DNA of 64,000 nucleotides from Apostichopus japonicus. Lineage: Eukaryota > Echinodermata > Holothuroidea > Aspidochirotida > Stichopodidae. Both the position numbers and the translations under genes were made by a program. Under the pieces are notes generated by a model. That model searched no databases. It was given only the letters and a program-made list of their open reading frames with translations, and had not been told where the DNA came from. Positions 58,569 through 64,000 of this stretch are shown piece after piece. Location of the stretch: contig NC_092582.1 in the NCBI RefSeq assembly GCF_037975245.1, forward strand, positions 26,078,077 through 26,142,076, in the 5' to 3' direction. Position 1 is the stretch's first letter. Every line of letters begins with the position of its first letter.

Positions 58569-58692
58569 CATTCCTATGGAACTTTGTGCATCAAGAAGTG
58601 TAGGATACTGAAAGAAGCTTGATATGTTCATTGGTCCTGATCTCCTCAATCCAGTACAGTCTTTGTCTTCATATTCACTAGAGGGTTTCTTC
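58569..58692 (-). CDS. Putative internal exon, unrecognised protein
   Basis: Minus strand: acceptor TATAATTCAACTGTAG, then one base and 41 codons to donor GGAATG|GTAAGAATG. Only one frame is open: KKPSSEYEDKDCTGLRRSGP, then MNISSFFQYPTLLDAQSSIGM. Phase 2 in, phase 0 out. An internal CTTCTTTCAG could act as an alternative acceptor in the same frame. I do not recognise the family. Confidence 0.5.
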
Positions 58693-60229
58693 CTACAGTT
58701 GAATTATAACATCATCAAGCCGTTCGAGCCTCAGTAACTTCTAAATCAAAAGTGGAACACTAACATGAAATCAAATTAGTTATTCAAAATTTCAGAAGAC
58801 TTCAGATACAAAAGGATACTCACAACAACAAAAAACCCATGGTAGCAGTTCCACGTTGATACAATCATTGATCTCAATTAAGTGATTATACAGTGTTTGG
58901 TTTCTGAAGCTTTTTGAAAGTTCTTATACAACTTTTGCATTCATTTAGCAATTCAGTTAGCAATGTGACACTACAGCAGTCTTTGTGGGCAATCTAATTC
59001 ACATGTTAGCTGTAAAAGACCCCTACACTTTTCGTTAGTAAATTATGTAAAAGTGCATATATTTGATTTGTGATATTGAAGCTGAAGATACGTCAATAGG
59101 AAATGAGCATTACTAGCACAAACCCTGGAAATTCTGGATACGTTCCCATAATGGGTTGTCTTGGACCAGTAAGGGTGGTGTAAATCACTGCAGTATTTTG
59201 GGTGACACAAACTACAATAATGCTTGTAATGGAATATTGAAACTCAATCTCTGGAAAACCTTGCATTTTACTTGACCTTTGCTCACTGGCAGGTTAGCAC
59301 TTAAATCCACAATATCCCAGGAGAGGTAACAACTCCAGAGTAGGTTTTAATGACTAAATTTGGCTAAAACTGTTCAGACAGTTGGATGATCCCGCAAATC
59401 CTTCTTCAATAAATTAATATTATGATCAAAGTACAGTATTTGAAGGAGGAAACCTCCCCTTCAACTTGTAACCAACTATAACAGGCTACTGTAGCATTAC
59501 CATACTTAAGCTATTCCTACATTGTGCTGAGCATAAGTCACGCATTATGCTGGCATTGCGCGACTATTGAATATTGTAACTAAAATCATCGGACTAGGCC
59601 TAAATTAGGCTGCACTTAGTTATATGACTAGAGATGACCTAAGCCATAACGTTAACGTTGTCCTTGTACGTGCATAACCTAACGCTTTGAAGGAACTCAA
59701 CTGATAGTACGTGGGATTTCTTTTTTGACAATTGCAATATACTCAGTTGTTTCTTTCAGTAGTATGTTCACCATCTGGAATATGCTGCAATATCTTCATA
59801 TTAGTAAGCCAGTACTGTAGCTTCGGGGAATCACGTCAGACAAACAGAGAATTACAGCCGTACAACCGTTCTTCAAACGCTGCTTGTGTCGCTGGTTTGT
59901 TTAGATTTTGAAAACGAGACTTGTTCAAGTCATTTCCTTGGCCACGAGGGAAATTCCCTTATTTTTTAGATGAATGATCTTCCAATTGAAATAATACAAA
60001 CCAAATGGCAAATTCCTTAGATGTAATAAGTGAGGACTTCAACAATATGCTGCAAAATGTCAATTCATCATTTACACCTAGACATTTTTCTGCTAATGTG
60101 GCGTTCATAAAATCCTGTACAGCTGCATGAAAGTGTCATCAAGACAGCAAGAAGAATGTCTTAGACAAGTTTTACAGGATATTGTTTTATCTACAAGCTT
60201 GGAAAGAAGTCAATATTTTGAACGTTTCT
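58693..60229. other. Probable 5' part of the minus-strand gene, exons not resolved
   Basis: A good donor (GTT|GTGAGTATC, near 58,812) suggests another exon at about 58,813-58,875 on the minus strand, but two frames are open and neither gives the phase needed at 58,692. An ATG near 59,773 (minus) opens a 25-codon frame. The start of the gene is therefore not defined. Confidence 0.3.
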
Positions 60230-60560
60230 AAAAAAAACTTTGAAATGACAAGATTATTTTTTGGGGGAGTATTTGAACATTGGAAAATTTCCAAATCGTA
60301 CACTTGGATAGAGGTCGGAGGAGGGCAATGTTACATTCAGCTGAGAAGAAGGTCACTGCCACGGGTACAACCCCCCCCCCCATTCCGACTTAACAAAAAC
60401 ATTATTTATTGGCAAAAATGGCGTATGGAGCCAATTTTAGACCGAAATAGTAGTCTAATTATGCCTCAGAGTGCACCATTTTCGAAGCAATTTCAGGGGG
60501 CGGGGCTACTTGGAATTTGCCTCCAACAAGCAAACAACCACGCTTCCTCCTTTTTTATAA
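60230..60560. repeat. Interspersed repeat related to 1.93-2.08 kb
   Basis: A C-run is followed by TTCCGACTTAAC, TTTTAGACCGAA and ATGCCTCAGAGTGCACCATT, in the same order as at 1,930-2,075. The 135-codon frame at 60,182-60,589 lies across it and is not considered a gene. Confidence 0.45.
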
Positions 60561-60960
60561 TTCTTCTTTCCACTCTGGCCTTTCCATAATAGTGTAGGCC
60601 ATACCTCAGTTGGGATTTTCTGCCCCACCCCTTGAAATATGTGCGTCAAGCAGTAGAAGGGGTCCAATTCTCCTAGTCCTGCAAACCGCTTTCATCTAAA
60701 TGCCCTATAGGTAGCCTCTCATCAGTTTATGACAATAACGAGTTATACCCTGATTGTTATATGTAAAGTAGTTGATAGCCTATACATCTGCTATGTGGTA
60801 CATGGCTACATGAAGGTAACATATGCTATAATGTGTACCTCTTTGTCAGGCATTATTGTGTATATGAATAATAACTGGTTGGGCAACATGTCTATAGAGA
60901 ATACAGTCTTGCTCGTCCAGTTATTCGGTAAATAGCCGTTGATATATATAAAAAAAAAAT

Positions 60961-61886
60961 TGGTTTTTCAAACCCCCAGATGGCCGGAAACGGCACTTCC
61001 CGAGTGTTTTATGCTGCGAATACCTAGCCCTAAAATATGGGTCTCAAGCCTGCAATTTCTCAGATTGCACGTAAAATCTGTAAAAAAAATTGTAATTTGT
61101 ATATTCGATGGTGTTTTAAGAGAGTAGCTATTACTCGTAGTGTACTCGCAAAGACGTTTTTGAGTGTAGTAAATTACTACTTGCAATTAAATGCAATAAT
61201 TAAATAAATGTCATAAGAAAAAACAGAAAGCATTTCTTAATGTCAACAAATGGGTAATTCCAAAACCAGGTGCAGTTGCCAACAAATTTCTATGGACCAA
61301 GCATTGTCACGGATGCATGTACCCTATACAGTACGTTGATGAAAGGAATCCCTCGAAACGTTTCCATATGCAATGCACAAACGCAATGAGCACCCAGTTA
61401 TCACACGTAAGGGCACTTTAGAAGGATATACCCTACGAAAGATACATCTCCAATTAGAAGGAAATGTCCCTGAAGGATATATCCATGGGAAATGTGCTAC
61501 CATTAGAAGGATATATCCTTCAGGGGATGTTGGAGAACTGGCTGAAATGAGGCAAGTCATTGGCCTAAGACGAAGTTGTGTTGCGCTTACCGATACTCAC
61601 ACTCACTGCTTCCACTTTTCACGGGGCGTGAAGACGCGGTTGGGGTGACAATGTGGTCTACAGCCAGGGGACGGGCCGAGGGTCCCCCAGCATTTACTAA
61701 AATGATTACACCTATATAGTATACGTGTGCATCGGACAGATCGACAAGTATGCATTGAAAAATGGGCAGATGCACGTTTTTGAGCCTTGGTAAATATTGG
61801 GGGGGGGGGCTTATCATGCATTTGCCCCCTCTACTTTTTCATTGGGGGCTGAGCCCCCCCCCCAGCCCCCCGGTTCCGCCGCCACT
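60961..61886 (+). mobile_element. Family 1 element, 5'-truncated, without the nested insertions
   Basis: Starts within the element at TGGTTTTTCAAACCCCCAGA and ends CCGCCGCCACT at 61,886. At 61,141-61,160 it has the single CTCGCAAA of the family 3 empty site. Between AGTAA (61,172) and GGGATGTTGG (61,515) it carries about 340 bases not found in the 34-36-kb copies, including three GAAGGATATA-type repeats. These could be ancestral internal sequence or another insertion. Confidence 0.8.
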
Positions 61887-64000
61887 CTGACCATAAAGGT
61901 TCATACCCTTCCTAAACTTGTCGGAAGAATTTGGAATGTGAACCCACGTTTCTGGGTACTAAACCATACAGGAGAGTCGATCCGTTTTCAGGATTAGAGA
62001 GGCAAACTTACCGATACAGCCCCTCAATGAATGCACATATATACTTGATCAGAAATGTACATAAATGAGCCACAAGATGTACCTCTTCCTATATGTTCTA
62101 CACCCTTTCCCATATCTATGTAGACATGTGACAAATCAGTTGATTGGCGTAGGAAGGGATCATAAAATAAATGGGTTGGGGAGGGAGTCGGGAGGCATCC
62201 CAATTAAGCAAACAACACACATTTTGTCATTACTGTGACCCACATGGAACACTGACAACTTTCAAAAATTTCATATCAAAATGTTGATTATTTAATCCCT
62301 AAAGTATTGAATATTTCTGGGAATGTCAACCGTTTATCAAAATTGAAACCCTTTTCTTGAAAAAAAGTTTGTCTTAAAATCACCATCTCTAATTTAACCG
62401 AAATTCTCATACATTAAACTACTTTATCTAAATTAAACTTCTTCGATTTATTTTCTTTAAGTCCCTTCATTTAAAATGTCGAATTCTTTTTGTTTTAAAC
62501 TTTCGCCTTTTAACTAGAAACTTTTTATATCAAAATGTCAACTTATCATCTAAAAATATTAGCGTTTTATTTCAAACTTGTACGTTTCTCTCGAAATTGC
62601 CATTGCAGTTCTCGAAATCAAGATTTCTCTCTTATATAAAGTTCAACTATTTTATCTCAAAAAATATACTTTTCTTGATGAGCATGGTACCGGTACTATA
62701 GCAGAAATGGAGAAAAAAAGGGGGGGGGGGCTACATGAATTGACTATTAACATTATTGGTGAAATGTCGACATAGTATTTTGATTTTGCCCAAATTTTGC
62801 CCAAATTTTAACCGGTGGTGGGGTGGGGGGGGGGGGGGTCGGGGACTAACACCCTACCGCTTAGGGAGAAATGTCAATGATAGCTTGATCTACTTGATAT
62901 AGGTTGTGTTGTATTATTTACTTCCTCGACCCCTTCCTTACTACATACCCAATCGGCGTCAGGTTTCAAACTGTCTGTCTTCACCGGGTGGTATGTATAA
63001 CGTTACGTCAGTCGTACATTTTCTTCTATTGGCGCCAAAATGTCTGTTACAAATGTCAAAAATCACCCGCGAACAGCTGGGAAACACCTGTATATGAATA
63101 TTGAATACATGTTCACTTCTATAGTATCTATCACTGAATGGTTTAGTGTTATATTATTGGAGTTGCAGAGTACGTATTATATTCGTGGACGTTGTTTGTT
63201 ACCATTGACTTGTTGAGTGGTTATTAAGATGGATTGTTTAATGGAGAGGAACCGCTGTTAATAGTTAAAACAGTAATTATTGATCAGAGAAATAATTTGA
63301 CGGTAAGGTATAAAGGCATAGGCTAGGATGTGTACAAAGGCCAGGCCAAACTTAGGTAGGCTATAGGCTAGACTAGTAATACAGTTAGGTTATGTTAGAA
63401 ATCTCAAACATCACCCGCGAAAAGTTAGAATTATTACTTTTAGCAAGAGGACATGCTTAGCAAATCTAACTCATAAAAAATAAAATCTTAGCCTACTTGT
63501 TGACTGATTATCAAAAAATTCCAAGTTGAATAAAATGCAATCGAGACAGCTGAGTTTTCTTTAGGGATCTTAAATTAAGCGAAGAATAAAACCAGCGATT
63601 AACATTCTAGGTGAGCTGATGCCTATCTTTTACTTCGAAAACAATAACTCCATTCTAGCTAAGAAAAAGTGTCCATAGACAAACTGTAGAAACTTCGTTA
63701 TCCCTTCAAAAATCTTAAATCAGAGAAAATTGTTTAACTCGATTTTATTCGTACATAACAAAACCTTATACTAGGCATTAATACAAGTCAATCTATAACA
63801 TTCCACAATGATTATTGTAATCACCTAACTTACTAAATCTACCAGGTCGGACATTTGAGCAAATTGTGTGAGAAACCTGCAGCTTTTTACCGAGCAGGCT
63901 AACTGAAGTAATGTTATTTAATAACTGATTATTAGTTGAATGACCTAACTCTTGGCAATATACCTGACACCTATGGGAAATATAGTTTTGTTAAATACTG
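61887..64000. other. Gene-free end of window
   Basis: G-runs lie at 62,719-62,730 and 62,820-62,838, and TAGGCTATAGGCTAG strings at 63,320-63,375. Short frames at 62,578-62,775 and 62,904-63,104 have no splice support. No gene was seen. Confidence 0.4.

Noticed and set aside
59700-59780. 25-codon minus-strand frame starting MVNILLKETTEYIAIV as the first coding exon
   Set aside because: No good donor in the phase needed downstream; too short to support by itself.

Overview
This is animal nuclear DNA, most likely from a marine deuterostome and probably an echinoderm (sea-cucumber-like). The evidence is: AT-rich intergenic DNA with short exons bounded by GT/AG splice sites; one NLR-type NACHT exon of the kind expanded in echinoderms; recurrent TAGGCCTAGGCT-like strings; and very many short non-autonomous DNA transposons with G/C homopolymer runs. 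There are no operons, ribosome binding sites, rRNA genes, or convincing tRNA genes. The species call is inference.

Genes occupy little of the window. The best coding segment is the NACHT exon at 29,940-31,456 (+), open for 505 codons between a good acceptor and a good donor. It has a P-loop, Walker B and sensor-1 arginine, but the first P-loop glycine is replaced by alanine. Two phase-matched exons near 8.0-9.0 kb (+) look like the 3' end of an unrecognised gene. A terminal exon at 20.8 kb (-) and a chain of short exons between 58.7 and 50.0 kb (-) look like parts of other unrecognised genes. A SAP-domain protein gene at 40.65-41.2 kb is a pseudogene with two in-frame stops.

The rest is repeats. 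Several TIR families of hAT type (8-bp target duplications) lie at 13.5-17.8, 34.2-36.8, 41.8-46.6 and 61-62 kb. The 34.2-36.8 kb block is a readable nest: an element interrupted by three others, one of them a second copy of its own family in the opposite orientation, which itself carries a further insertion. At 14.3-16.7 kb two copies of one family carry reciprocally exchanged target duplications, as if they bounded one composite element. A TTAA-flanked element lies at 39.3-40.6 kb, directly after three perfect or near-perfect hairpins. Tandem arrays lie at 1.2, 9.3-10.6, 17.0-17.8, 32.6-33.8, 47.3-48.5, 51.7-52.6 and 53.3-53.7 kb. Long (TA)n tracts lie at 4.1 and 23.2 kb.

Many different elements share one internal GC-rich core (two GCGGAGCG motifs around GGTTGGCGC or close variants). 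All gene calls are by eye from splice signals, phase and open frames, without homology searching.
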